64,000 nucleotides of DNA, taken from the NCBI GenBank assembly GCA_032164245.1, contig JAVMKO010000169.1:82501-146500 (forward strand). The letters run 5' to 3'. Under the pieces are notes generated by a model. That model had not been told where the DNA came from, made no database searches, and saw nothing but the letters and a program-made list of their open reading frames with translations. The translations under genes were made by a program, and so were the position numbers. Shown here in pieces: positions 37,901-49,900 of this stretch. This DNA is from Sternotherus odoratus (Eukaryota; Chordata; Testudines; Kinosternidae). The stretch's first letter is position 1, and each line of letters opens with the position of its first letter.

Positions 37901-40900
37901 AGACCGGAAACTAGAGCTGACTGGGAATATTTTCAAAGCAACTGTCTTTTGTTGAAAAATGCTAACTCATCATAACTGAAACTGACTGAGAAATATTGTT
38001 CTGTTCACTCAAACAAATCCAAAAGCTTTTCAAAAAAGAAATATTGAGTTTTTTAACAATCCCATTTTTGTATTTTTAATTTTCAAATCAAGAGATTTTT
38101 TTTTTACAAATGTAGTTAAATGTACATATCAAAAAATTTCCAAAAGGGAAAAAACTTCTAAATCTAAACTAAATATTTCAATATAGAATTTTAAATTGAC
38201 TTACATGTAGTTGGGATATTTTGGTTTGTGAAACATTTCATTTCCAAATTTCAACAGGTTGTCTAACTTCAGGATGGGAAAATGTTTTGAAATGTTGGAA
38301 ATTCTAACGGGACAGGAAAACCAACCCTGTCCTACTATGAATACAGTAGACTCTCGATTATCCAGAATTGGGTTAACCAGGATGTGGATTAACCAGGATG
38401 TCAAAAAAATACGTGTAACTTGCAGGGCTGGCTCTGGCTTTGTTGCCACCCCAAGAACACACACAAAAACACCTCCCATCAGAGCACAGGACAGCCAGTG
38501 AACCATCACCCCCTCTCCCTGGCGCAGGGTGGCTGGTGAAACAACCCCTCCCACCCCCTTATTTCCTATGGATGGTGATTATCCAGTATTTTATTAACCA
38601 GGATTAATTTTTTCCCTATCATCCTGGATGAGAGTCTACTGTAGAATTTTTTAAAAGAGGGTAGTTTAATAAAGAGCTATTTGGCAGATGATACAGTTCT
38701 CTTGTCCTAGCTCTTGTAAGGTGAGGTTGGAGGGCAAGAAGTGGAAAGGTAAAGAATGTGTCCCAACCTTCTAATGCAGCCAATCACCTCTTTGTCTGTT
38801 GCTAGGAGCAGGAGTGTCTGGTGTTCCATGTTCTGATGACGCACATAAGGAAATTGCTGATGGCTATGCTAGGAAGGTGTCAATCAATGTTGATTCTGCT
38901 TCTTGACTTGACTCATTTTCCGACAAAACTCCATAGACCAGGAATTGTAATGGAAACACTTCTCAGTACCAGCCCCCAAAAATATGGGGGAGAGAAGAAG
39001 AAATTCCTGCCTGCACCCGTCAGGGGAACATCCTGGCCAGGGTGACAGGGCTTGTAGGGGCTACAACACCCCTGAAGTCTGACAGAAGTGTGTGTCTTTA
39101 ATTCACCAGACCTCAAAGGGAGTGGAAGGGAGATTACTAAAAGATATAGGGGCGGAAATCGGAGTCTATATTTGACAGCAAGACACCCACACACACTATG
39201 TCAAAGGGCATGTTGTTACCTTTATTATTAAAGTCAATGGCAAATTTCAAATTCTATAATTGATAACACGTCCGGGCCTCCCTCCTCCTATATTCACAGA
39301 CATGTTATGACTGATTTAGGGTGAAATTCATCGCAGAAGCGAGAGAAGGACTAGACCTATGCAGCACAAGGTTGACAACTATACCCTATTTGGAATGGTA
39401 TGTGGGATGTAAGTGACACAAAGCCCATTGCATAGGAGAGACTTTCACCCAATGGAAGCAGGAATTGGTCTGTACCATTCATCTGTCCATCCTAGAAAAT
39501 ATTATCAAAATAATATTCTAACAACAACAAAGATCCTTCACTTCCCTTATTTCTAACTTCTAACTTCATTTCTATTTGCGTCACTTTTCCGCCATGGAAT
39601 TGAATTAGCTTTTACATTCAAAGAATCAACATACACTTACTCAGTTCTCCTTGGAATTGATCTGGAAAGGAAAAAAAAAATTTCATTCCACACACCTTGT
39701 GAATTTCTGTTGGATTAACTAGCAGATATGAAGCCTCTCTCATAAACCCTGTAATCTGATACCTCACAGAAATTATGTTGCAAGAGTCCAAACCGGATTC
39801 ATCCCCCTACTGTAAAACTCCTCAATAAATCCTGTCACTGCAATGAAAGAAATTCAAAATATTGTCACTGATTTAGAGATTCTACACACTGTCTCTTTCT
39901 GAAGTCCAAACACAGGACATTCAAGAAATTCATGAGAAAATTATTAGGAAAAACATATTTTTGCTCCCCTACTGCTCACAATGAGCCCTGCACAGCTCTT
40001 AATAGATGTTTTATTAGTATAGGCAGTTTGATAGAATTTTATGAAGAATCACCATTTCCAAGTTACTTATTTCTGCTTTGATAGTTATCCCTTCTTGCAG
40101 TTATTGGTGTATTTGTGTCTCTGTGTATAATGAATTAACAAATACTCACAAATATTACATTTTAAACACTTCTGAAGCCTCCACTATTAAACACCCCACA
40201 TAGTTCAGTGTCACACACTCCCAACTGCTATCCCCATGTTCAGTTTGAAACCAGACCCATCTGCCAGCAGTATCATTTCTCTGAATTAACCTCACTCCAT
40301 TAGAAGGAAATCCCAAATCTTTTCTCCGCATGGAAACTCTACAGACTCCTTGTCTTCTCATGGAAACTGCTCTCACAACCCATTACTCCCATTTGCTAGT
40401 CTCTTTTCTTCAACACACTGACAATCACCAATTTCTGTGGTATTCGCTGTTCTTGTCCACAAAAATATTGCAAATCATACAACTGATCACATATTTTCAG
40501 AGCATCACTCTGCCTATATTCACAGACATTTTATGGCTGATTTAGCATGAAATTTATCCCTGAAAATGTCTCATGGTTAGATCTGGTTACCACCTGTGGC
40601 TGGTGTAGTGTTGCTTCTATGAGGTAAAGGTGTCATGAACAGGGCAGGTGGGCAGCAGAAACTGACCTTGAATTAATGAAAGATCTACTGTGTCACCTCC
40701 TGTGTTCAGGTTTTCAGAAGAGTTCGGCACTCAACACAACTTTTGAAAATCTGCACCCAAATTACTCCTGTCTAGGATCAAGCATGATGTCTAAGGGTAT
40801 ATCTACACTACGGAGAAGAGGTGCAAAGGCAGCATGTGTAGAAATATCCAAGTTAGCCTTGATGTAGCTAGCTTCCTAAAAATAGCAATGTAGTCAAGGC

Positions 40901-43900
40901 AACATGGAAGGCTGCACAGAGGAGGGATAGCTCAGTGGGTTGAGGATTGGCCTGCTAAACCCCCGGTTGTGAGTTTGATCCTTGAGGGGGCCATTTAGGG
41001 ATATGGGGCAAATAGAGGGTTTGGTTCTGCTTTGAGCAGGGGGTTGGACTAGATCAGCGGTTCTCAACCTGTGGGTCGCGACCCCTTTGGGGGTCGAACG
41101 ACCCTTTCATAGGGGTCGCCTAAGACCATCAGAAAACACATACTTCCGATGGTCTTAGGAACCGAGACACCACTCCTCTATCCGTCTCCAGGTGGGTCCG
41201 TTCACATGCAGATACGCCCACATACGAGTACCCAGTGTGATGACATCATCGCGCCAACCCCATCACATACACCCCGTACATATACAGGTGTATGTGACAG
41301 GGTTGGCACCATAATGTACTTATGCGGACCAGTCACACATGTGTAGAGAGCAGCTACTGTGTAAACTCCCCAGGGGGGGTCGCGAGCTCCTGCTGCCGCA
41401 ACTCGCGGCGACTGGGGCAGGGGTGCGCCGGTCCCCTGTCCCTGCCGCGGGTGGGCTCCCAGCTGTCCGCCGGCCACCAGTCCCCGCCGTGGGCAGGCTG
41501 GGGGCTGGCGTGCAGCCGGCAGCCCCCCCGCAGTGGGGACGGGGGACCGGGGCGCTCCCAGCAGCCCGCCCGCGGTGGTGACGGGGGACCGGCACGTAGC
41601 CGGCAGCCCCCCCCCTGCAGAGGGGACGGGAGACCGGGGCGCATGCGTGGGTTTTTTTTTTTGGTGGTTTTTTTTTTTGTAATTCGGCGGCTTTTCGGCG
41701 GAGGGGTCGCGCCGTGCCACCGGATCACAAAAAGGGGTCGCGGTCTCAACTAGTTTGAGAACCGGTTGGACTAGATGATCACCTGATGTCACTTTCATAT
41801 TCTATGTATTATAGCCCAGAATCCCCTGTAAACCAGTGTTTCTCAAACTGGGGGTTGTGAGCCCCTCATACTGCTGAATCAATTGCTTCCACTTTCAGCA
41901 GGCACAGTGAGGTGCATGTGTATGTCGGTCAAAATGTCGCCAGAAGCAATCACTTAAGTGGCATTTTGGCAGAAATTCCTGGGTCGTGATTGTAGGCTGA
42001 ATGCGCAAAATGGGTCGCTAAATCAGCAACTTTGAGAAACACTGCGTAGATTATGTCTTATGAGGCCACCCTTGGGCATTGCCCTGATATCACAGCTTAG
42101 AGACAGAAGTATAGAGCTGCATGGGATTATGCTGTGCCTACGCCAGGGGCTATTGTAACTCAACTGCAGCCACTGTATGTTGCCTTAGTAGCACCTGAGG
42201 GCCAGCATCAAGTGTTCTCATTTGCATACTGAGAGTGCACTCCAGAGGTCTTCAGCCTTGCCCATTTTGTGCCTACACTGTCTATTGCTGACCTTGTGTT
42301 ACTCTGTATTTCTTTACCCCTCCCAGGATCCCAGAATGTTCAGAGGCCAGTGTCTCTTGTGTCTGTCTCCTCCTCCCTCCCTCTCTCTGCTGGGACAGTT
42401 CATGGGAGACACAGTATAACTGCCTCATTGAAACACACAGTGTGGTACCTTTCTGAGTCAAGTCCCTTCCTCTTTGTTATTGGGACAGTGCGACTACACA
42501 CTGACCCATACTTAAGGCTCATTGTTAAGCCAAAATCTAACCCTTTAGGAGTAACAGTGTTCTTAAAATATTGAGGGAAAATGTAATTTTAATGTCTCAA
42601 AAACATATATATAAAACATAAACACTTGGCAAAACTTTACATTGATCTGCCCCATTTGTTACCTCTTATAGCGTCTTCTCTTCTTTTTCCTAAAATAAAA
42701 GTTAGAGATAATATATCAAAACACTCACAGAGATGCAAATAGCAATTACTCATTATCTAAAACCCTATAGTCTGTAAATTCTAGGGCCCCATAGGCAGGG
42801 AGTGGTCTTTGTTTATTAAACAGGATCTCAGTGTTATTCAATAGAAATCACCTAGCAGAGTAGTAAGTCTACTGTATATTTTAAATTTAGCTGCACAACG
42901 GACTGTGACTCAGCATTGCAGTACTTAATCTCTAGATGCCCCACCTCCCTGTGCAGTGTAAAATCTGGAATTAAGCACCCACAGTCCCTAAACAATGCGT
43001 GGGGAGAGTTAGGTGCCTATGAATGGACTAAACAAAAGCCAACATGCTGTGAAGGGAAATGCCTACAGTAGCCAATAGGGGATGCTGAGGAGAAGGGAGT
43101 GTCTGAAGTCCCTTGAGGACCAACAGCCATGAGCCCTCTCTGAGAGCAAGAGGTCTAAACCCCACCTTATACTAACAGATCTAGATTCAAATCCCTTCTC
43201 TGCCTGAAAGGATTTGTCCCAGAATACCCCAGTGGGTAGGGTGCTGACAACTTTCTGCTCCTGTCAGGCAGATGAGGGAATTGAATCTGGGTCTCTAACA
43301 TTTTGGGTGAGTGTTGCAGACAGCGAGTTAATGGCTATGAGGGCATTAGTGATGCCTTCTCTTCTAGCATTATTTTGTGCAAGGCCTGGTCTGGTGGGCA
43401 ATACCTAGTTTGACTATCCTACTGAGATTTAGGTGTGAGCTTAGGCACCTGGTCTCCAGGATTTAGGTGGCTTTGCATATGCCAGCAGCAGAAAGGTAGG
43501 ACTAAACGGGACTTTTCTAATGGAAATGCAGGTGTTGAGGAACTTCAGATAATTACAGGGTGAGGTAGCAGAAGAGAGGGGTTGGGGTACCTGAATTTTG
43601 AATGTAGACCTATAAAGTGCTTAGATCCCTTTGTGGATCTGTTAGGACAAACTCAGTCTCCCTCGCTCCTTCTCACCATGTATTCTTCCTCACCAGCAAT
43701 CACATAGTTAAACTCCCAAGGGTTGTAAATCATCTGCTTGAGGCTTTAGAAGTTCAGTGCAATAGTGCTTGACAACAAGTTGTTTATGTACTGTTATCTA
43801 TACCGAGAATGTGACCTTGCCTAAACAATTACAGTCTGTAGGTCTCACTAGATGAGCTAATGTGTTCTATCTCCAGATTGCATTATATGTATGTAACAAC

Positions 43901-46900
43901 TTTGCTAGAGAACAAATAGACTCTTATTCATAAGCTGGTTGGCATCATGTAAGCTTTCTCAAGGTCCCCACACCAGGTGCCTCAAGAGGGCACTGACCTA
44001 GGACTGATGTCAGGGTTTGCTGATGCACATGTTTAAGTAGGTCTTTCCCTCCCTCCACCCATTCCCCCTCCCCTTTGAATATACTCTATAAAAGGCTGCT
44101 TGGTACTGATAATAAATGGAGCTGCTGCCAACCCCCTTTCTTGACGGAGAGGAGGGTGCCTCAGTTTCCCCTTTGATCAAAGTTGAGTTGTGTGTTTCTT
44201 CAATGGTCTCTGACAGCTTGTGAGCTACTTGCCTCAACTCCGTCACAGCAATCCGGAGTGTAAAGGTAAGGGGGAGAGATGGGCCATTAATCTTCCCCTG
44301 ACAGATCTAGCCCCTGGTCTGTAGCTATAACCTCTTCTTTCCCAATTTAACAAACTGCATCATGCAGAAAAAGAAATGTGTCTGTACTAGGTGAAGAAAG
44401 CTCTACAGGGAGGCAGCGTTAGGTGTCAGACACAGTGGGCATGTTGAAACTAAAAACTGCATTAGGTCAATTTACAGCCACCATAGGAATTACTGCAGTG
44501 GTTCATATCCACAAGACCCTCTTTCATTCAGTGGTGCACATCCTCATCATGAGTTCTTGCACTGACCTAAGAGGAACAGTGTGGGGAGCTGAAAGCCAGG
44601 GCTCTTAGCTCAGCTCCCAGCTCCCTGCTGGGAGCCCAGCTACCCCAGGGTCCCTGCCAGCTGCCCCCTCCCAGCTCTCCAGCCTGTTGTGAGTCCTGTG
44701 GCTCCCACCCACCCACTCTTGGATATACTAACCTTGCTGGAAGCACGGCAGCAGCCCAGGCACACTCCACATCAGGAGCACAGCTACCTCCTGGCTTCCC
44801 ACCCCACTGCCAGCTGCCCTCCTGCCCCACTCTCAGTTCCATGCTCCTCACTGGGAGCCCAGCTGTTTCCCAGCCCTGTTCTCGGACGTGTGCTTCCCGC
44901 TGGGAGAATGGCAGCCCCCCCTCCATGCTCTCGGCTTCATGCTCCCCAATGGGAGTGGGGCAGTTGCCTGGGCTGTCGCCTCCCCACTCCCCACTTTGAA
45001 TGGGACAACCACTCAGACTCCCAGTGGGGAGCAGGGAGTCTTGGTGCAGCCAGGTTTCCCATATGAAGTGGGGAGCCGAGACCTCTGGATCAGTCCGGCT
45101 CTGAGTGGGAAGAGAAGAGCGTGGGCAAAAACCTGGCTGGGAGCGGGGAGTAAGGGATACAGCCTGGCTTGGAGTATGTCAACAGGAGGAGTTTCTTGTT
45201 AATTTCATGGAACTGTCTATGCGGACACTGCATCACCCTAACTAAACCGACAATAGCCATACGCCTCTCATGGAGGTGGAGTTATGTCAGTGTAGCAGGG
45301 CACTTACAGCAGTAGAGCAAAGCTGTAGTGTGTACACCAACATAGTTAGGTTTCATAAGCTGCCTTACGTCAGCCTAACTGTATCGTGTAGACCAGGGCT
45401 AAGAAGGAGCTGGTTTTGTACCTGACATTATTGTCAGTGTCAGAAGAAACCTTGTCCTAGCTCTTCCCCAAAGCATAGAGTTTCACCAGGGGAAACACCA
45501 CCAAATATATGCTGAAATTCCTCCTGGTCTTGGAGCACCCATTGATTAGGTATGGGGAGATGTTGTTTTCCTGGGCTTGCTTTTTTAAAGCCAGATCTCC
45601 CTTCGCCTTTAATCAGGGTAAGGGTGGGATGGAATTTAAATCTGGATCAAGAGACAAATTTCATAGTTTGTCTGTCTATAATGCACTGAACCAAAATAAT
45701 GGAGCCAAACACCCACAAATATGTGAGGGGCTGAGTCAAGGAGAATATATTAGTTTGTTCTGGTCAGAAGTAGCCAATCCGTCACATACATTATTTATAC
45801 AGAATTTGATCTTATATTATAAATATGAAGAAAGTCAAGAAATATAGAAGGAAGATTTTCCTACTTAAATAATAGCAAATTAAGAAGATGAAACTGATGA
45901 TGATGTGGACAACAACAATGCCTATGAGAATTTTGTTTTGTAGGGCTAAGTCATCCTCAACAATTCTTCCTGTAGATCAAGACAAAAGAAAAAGGTCATT
46001 AGTTACTGATCAGGAAGTGCCTTTCCATTTTAAAGATTGAGAATGATTCTAGGTTGTTTGGCATCTTTTGTTGTATGTGTTTGCTGTTAGAACAATTAAA
46101 ATTATTTTCCAAATCAAATGAATGAAATGGATAGAGACCAGTCAAGATTTCAAAACAAACAAACAAGAAGCAAAGAATCATATTTTCTCATTTATTATAT
46201 TTGTTCCTCAATATTACATCAAAGAGGTGGGTTTTTTTGACAAATAGTTTCCACAACATAAAAATCTTTGAGAATAAAAAGGAGAAAACTACTATGTAAA
46301 TTTATACCAATGACTCGCCAACAAATCCTGACTCAGTAGGCTTGGGTGGTCTGGAATTTTGCTAAATCCTCTGCAGAATTTCCTCATTTTTGGTTCTCTC
46401 AAAATGCACTTTTTGTCCTTTGACTTTCCTTAAAATTGTCACATTGCCTCAGAGGGCTGTTGTCTGCAGTTTACCAATGGTTCTTACCTTTTATTATTAT
46501 GATATAATTTATTACCTATCATAATAAACATTTTGGTGTTTTTGAAAGTAGAGAACAAAGAATGTAGACTTACCAGTGTTGTTCTGAAAGGCTTCTCGGG
46601 GAAAAGATCTTTTTCTCCTTTCTCTCTTCTCTTCTTTTTTTTTCAGTGCTTCACCATTTTTAAATTCTATTGGGACATAGGGCAAATATGAGATGGGGGA
46701 TTTGTTATCCTGAAAGGTGCTATTTATGCCATCAACTGCTTCTTTGATCTACAGACAATTATAGATGTGATTGAAAGTGCTAGCGCTGCTATCCAGGGGC
46801 TAGGCGATCCATGTGTTCTCCATTTCCCCTTTCCAGTTCTCAGTTTTCTACAAAATTGACAGGGTTCTGCCCATTAATATCTAGAACATTTCCTGAAATT

Positions 46901-49900
46901 CTGGAATTGATCAGAGACAGTGTTCAAAAATTGTCATATTACACCCATTAACACATAGGCCTGAAACTGTAAGTTATGCTAAAAAATAGTTCACCAAGAC
47001 TGTCGTGTAACTTTGCAAAGTTCCGTTAAGAGAGAGAATAAAAATATTTGCAAACAGAATTAACATGAACATCTGAAAATTTTGAAATCTCACTGTTCAC
47101 CTCCTTTCCCAGATCATTTATGAAGAAGTTGAACAGCACAGGCCCCAGTAGAGATCCTTGGATGATTCTACTATTTATCACTCTCCCATGTGAAAACTGA
47201 CCACTTAGTCCTTTCCTTTCTTTCCTGCCTTTAAACCAGTTACTAATCTATGAGAGGACCTTCCTTCTTATCCCATGGTAGGTTACTTTGCTTAAGAGCC
47301 TTTGCTGAGGGACCTTATCTAAGGCTTTCTGAAAATACAACTACACTGTACCTACTCCATCACCTTTGTTTACCTGCTGATTCCCTCCAAGAATTGGTGA
47401 GGTATGAGTTTCTTTTACAAAAGCTGCATTGACTCTTCCCCAAGTTATTGTATTTAAATTGTTCAGGAAGGACAAGCAGGGCAGAAATGGTGGGGGAGTT
47501 GCATTGTATGTAAGAGAACAGTATGACTGCTCAGAGCTCCAGTATGAAACTGCAGAAAAACCCGAGAGTCTCTGGAATAAGTTTAGAAGTGTGAGCAACA
47601 AGGCTGATGTCATGGTGGGAGTCTGCTATAGACCACCAGACCAGGGGATGAGATGGATGAGGCTTTCTTCCAACAACTAAGAGAAGTTACTAGATCAAAA
47701 GCCGTGGTTCTCATGGGAGACTTCAATCACCCTGATATCTGCTGGGAGAGCAATACAGCGGTGCACAGACAATCCAGGAAGCTTTTGGAAAGTGTAGGGG
47801 ACAATTTCTTAGTGCAAGTGCTGGAGGAACCAACTAGGGGCAGAGCTCTTCTTGACCTGCTGCTCACAAACTGTGAAGAATTAGTAGGGGACGCAAAAAT
47901 GGATGGGAACCTGGGAGGCAGTGATCATGAGATGGTTGAGTTCAGGATCCTGACACAGGGAAGAAGGGAGAGCAGCAGAATATGGACCCTGGACTTCAGA
48001 AAAGCAGACTTTGACTCCCTCAGGGAACTCATGGGCAGGATCCCCTGGGAGATGAACATGAAGGGGAAAGGAGTCCAGGAGAGCTGGCTGTATTTTAAAG
48101 ACTCCATATTGAGGTTGCAGGAACAAACCATCCCGATATGTAGAAAGAATAGTAAATATGGCAGGAGACCAGCTTGATTGAACAGTGAAATCCTTGTGGA
48201 TCTTAAATGCAAAAAAGAAGCTTACAAGAAGTGGAAGATAGGGCAAATGACCAGGGAGGAATATGAAAATATTGCTCAGGCATGCAGGAGTGAAATCAGG
48301 AAGGCAAAATCACACTTGGAGTTGCAGCTAGCAAGGGATGTTAAGGATAAAAAGAAGGGTTTCTTAAGGTATGTTAGCAACAAGAAAAAAGTCAAGGAAA
48401 GTGTGGGCCCCTTACACATGAGGGAGGCAACCGAGTGACAGAGGATGTGGAAAAAGCAAATGTACTCAATGCTTTTTTTGCCTCTGTCTTCATGAACAAG
48501 GTCAGCTCCCAGACTACTGCACTGGGCAGCACAGCATGGGGAGGAGGTGACCAGCCCTCTGTGGAAAAAGAAGTGATTCAGGACTATTTAGAAAAGCTGG
48601 ACGAGCACAAGTCCATGGGGCCGGATGCTCTGCATCCAAGGTTGCTAAAGCAGTTGGCTGATGTGATTGCAGAGCCATTGGCCATTATCTTTGAAAACTC
48701 ATGGCGATGCAGGGAGGTCCCGGATGACTGGAAAAAGGCTAATGTTCTGCCCATCTTTAAAAAAGGGAAGAAGGAGGATCCAGGGAACTAGAGGCCAGTC
48801 AGCCTCACCTCAGTGCCTGGAAAAATCATGGAGCAGGTCCTCAAGGAATCAATCCTGAATCACTTAGAGTAGAGGAAAGTGATCAAGAACAGTCAGCATG
48901 GATTCACCAAGGGAAAATCATGTCTGACTAACCTAATTGCCTTCTACGATGAGATAACTGGCTCTGTGGATGATGGAAAAGCAGTGAATCTGTTATTCCT
49001 TGACTTTAGCAAGGCTTTGATACGGTCTCCCACAATATTCTTGCCAGCAAGTTAAAGAAGTATGGGGCAGGATGAACGGACCATAAGGTGGCTGGATCGT
49101 CGGGCTCAACAGGTAGTGATCAATGGCTCCATGTCTAGTTGGCAGCCGGTATAAAGCGGAGTGCCCCATGGGTCGGTCCTGGGGCCAGTTTTATTCAATA
49201 TCTTTATCAATGACCTGTAGGATGGTGTGGACTGCACTCTCAGCAAGTTTGCAGATGACACTAAACTAGGAGGAGTGGTAGACACCCTGGAGGGTAGGGA
49301 TAGGATACAGAGGGACCTAGACAAATTAGAGGACTGGACCAAAAGAAATGTGATGAGGTTCAACAAGGAGAATTTCAGAGTCCTGCACTTGGGACAGAAG
49401 AATCCCATGCACTGCTACAGACTAGGAACCGAATGGCTAGGCAGCAGTTCTGCAGAAAAGGACCGAGGGGTTATAGTGGTTGAGAAGCTGGATATGAGTC
49501 AAAAGCATGGCCTTGTTGCCAAGAAGGCTAATGGCATTTTGGGCTGCATAAGTAGGGGCATTGCCAGCAGATCGAGGGACGTGATTTTTCCCCTCTATTT
49601 GACATTGGTGAGGCCTCATCTGGAGTACTGTGTCCAGTTTTGGGGCCCACACTACAAGAAGGATGTGGAAAAACTGGAAAGAGTCCAGAGGAGGGCAATA
49701 AAAATTATTAGGGGCCTGGAGCGCATGACTTATGAGGAGAGGCTGAGAGAACTGGGATTGTTTATTCTACAGAAGTGAAGACTGAGGGGAGATTTGATAG
49801 CTGCTTTCAACTTCCTGAAAGGGGGTTCTAAAGAGGATGGATCTAGATTGTTCTCAGTGGTCCCAGATGACAGAATAAGGAGTAATGGTCTCAAATTGCA

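Larger units (their letters stand above)
21375..40560. repeat. array of about six tandemly duplicated intron units, one heptad exon each
   Basis: Approximate units: 21.38-22.51, 25.00-26.76, 26.77-28.51 (resuming after the CR1), 33.40-34.80, 34.85-37.60 and 38.65-40.56 kb. Shared landmarks in order are CTTTGTCTGTTGCTAGGAGC, a TGTGTGTCTTTAATTC strip, TCCTAGCAAATGTTATCAAA, then the 21-bp exon and GTTAACTAGCAGAT. Units 34.0 and 35.9 are the most alike; 22.1 and 25.7 form another pair. Spacing varies because of later insertions. Confidence 0.8.

Noticed and set aside
40921..40995. Functional tRNA gene
   Set aside because: Box A and B are present but the cloverleaf is incomplete and a CR1-like tail follows: a SINE head.
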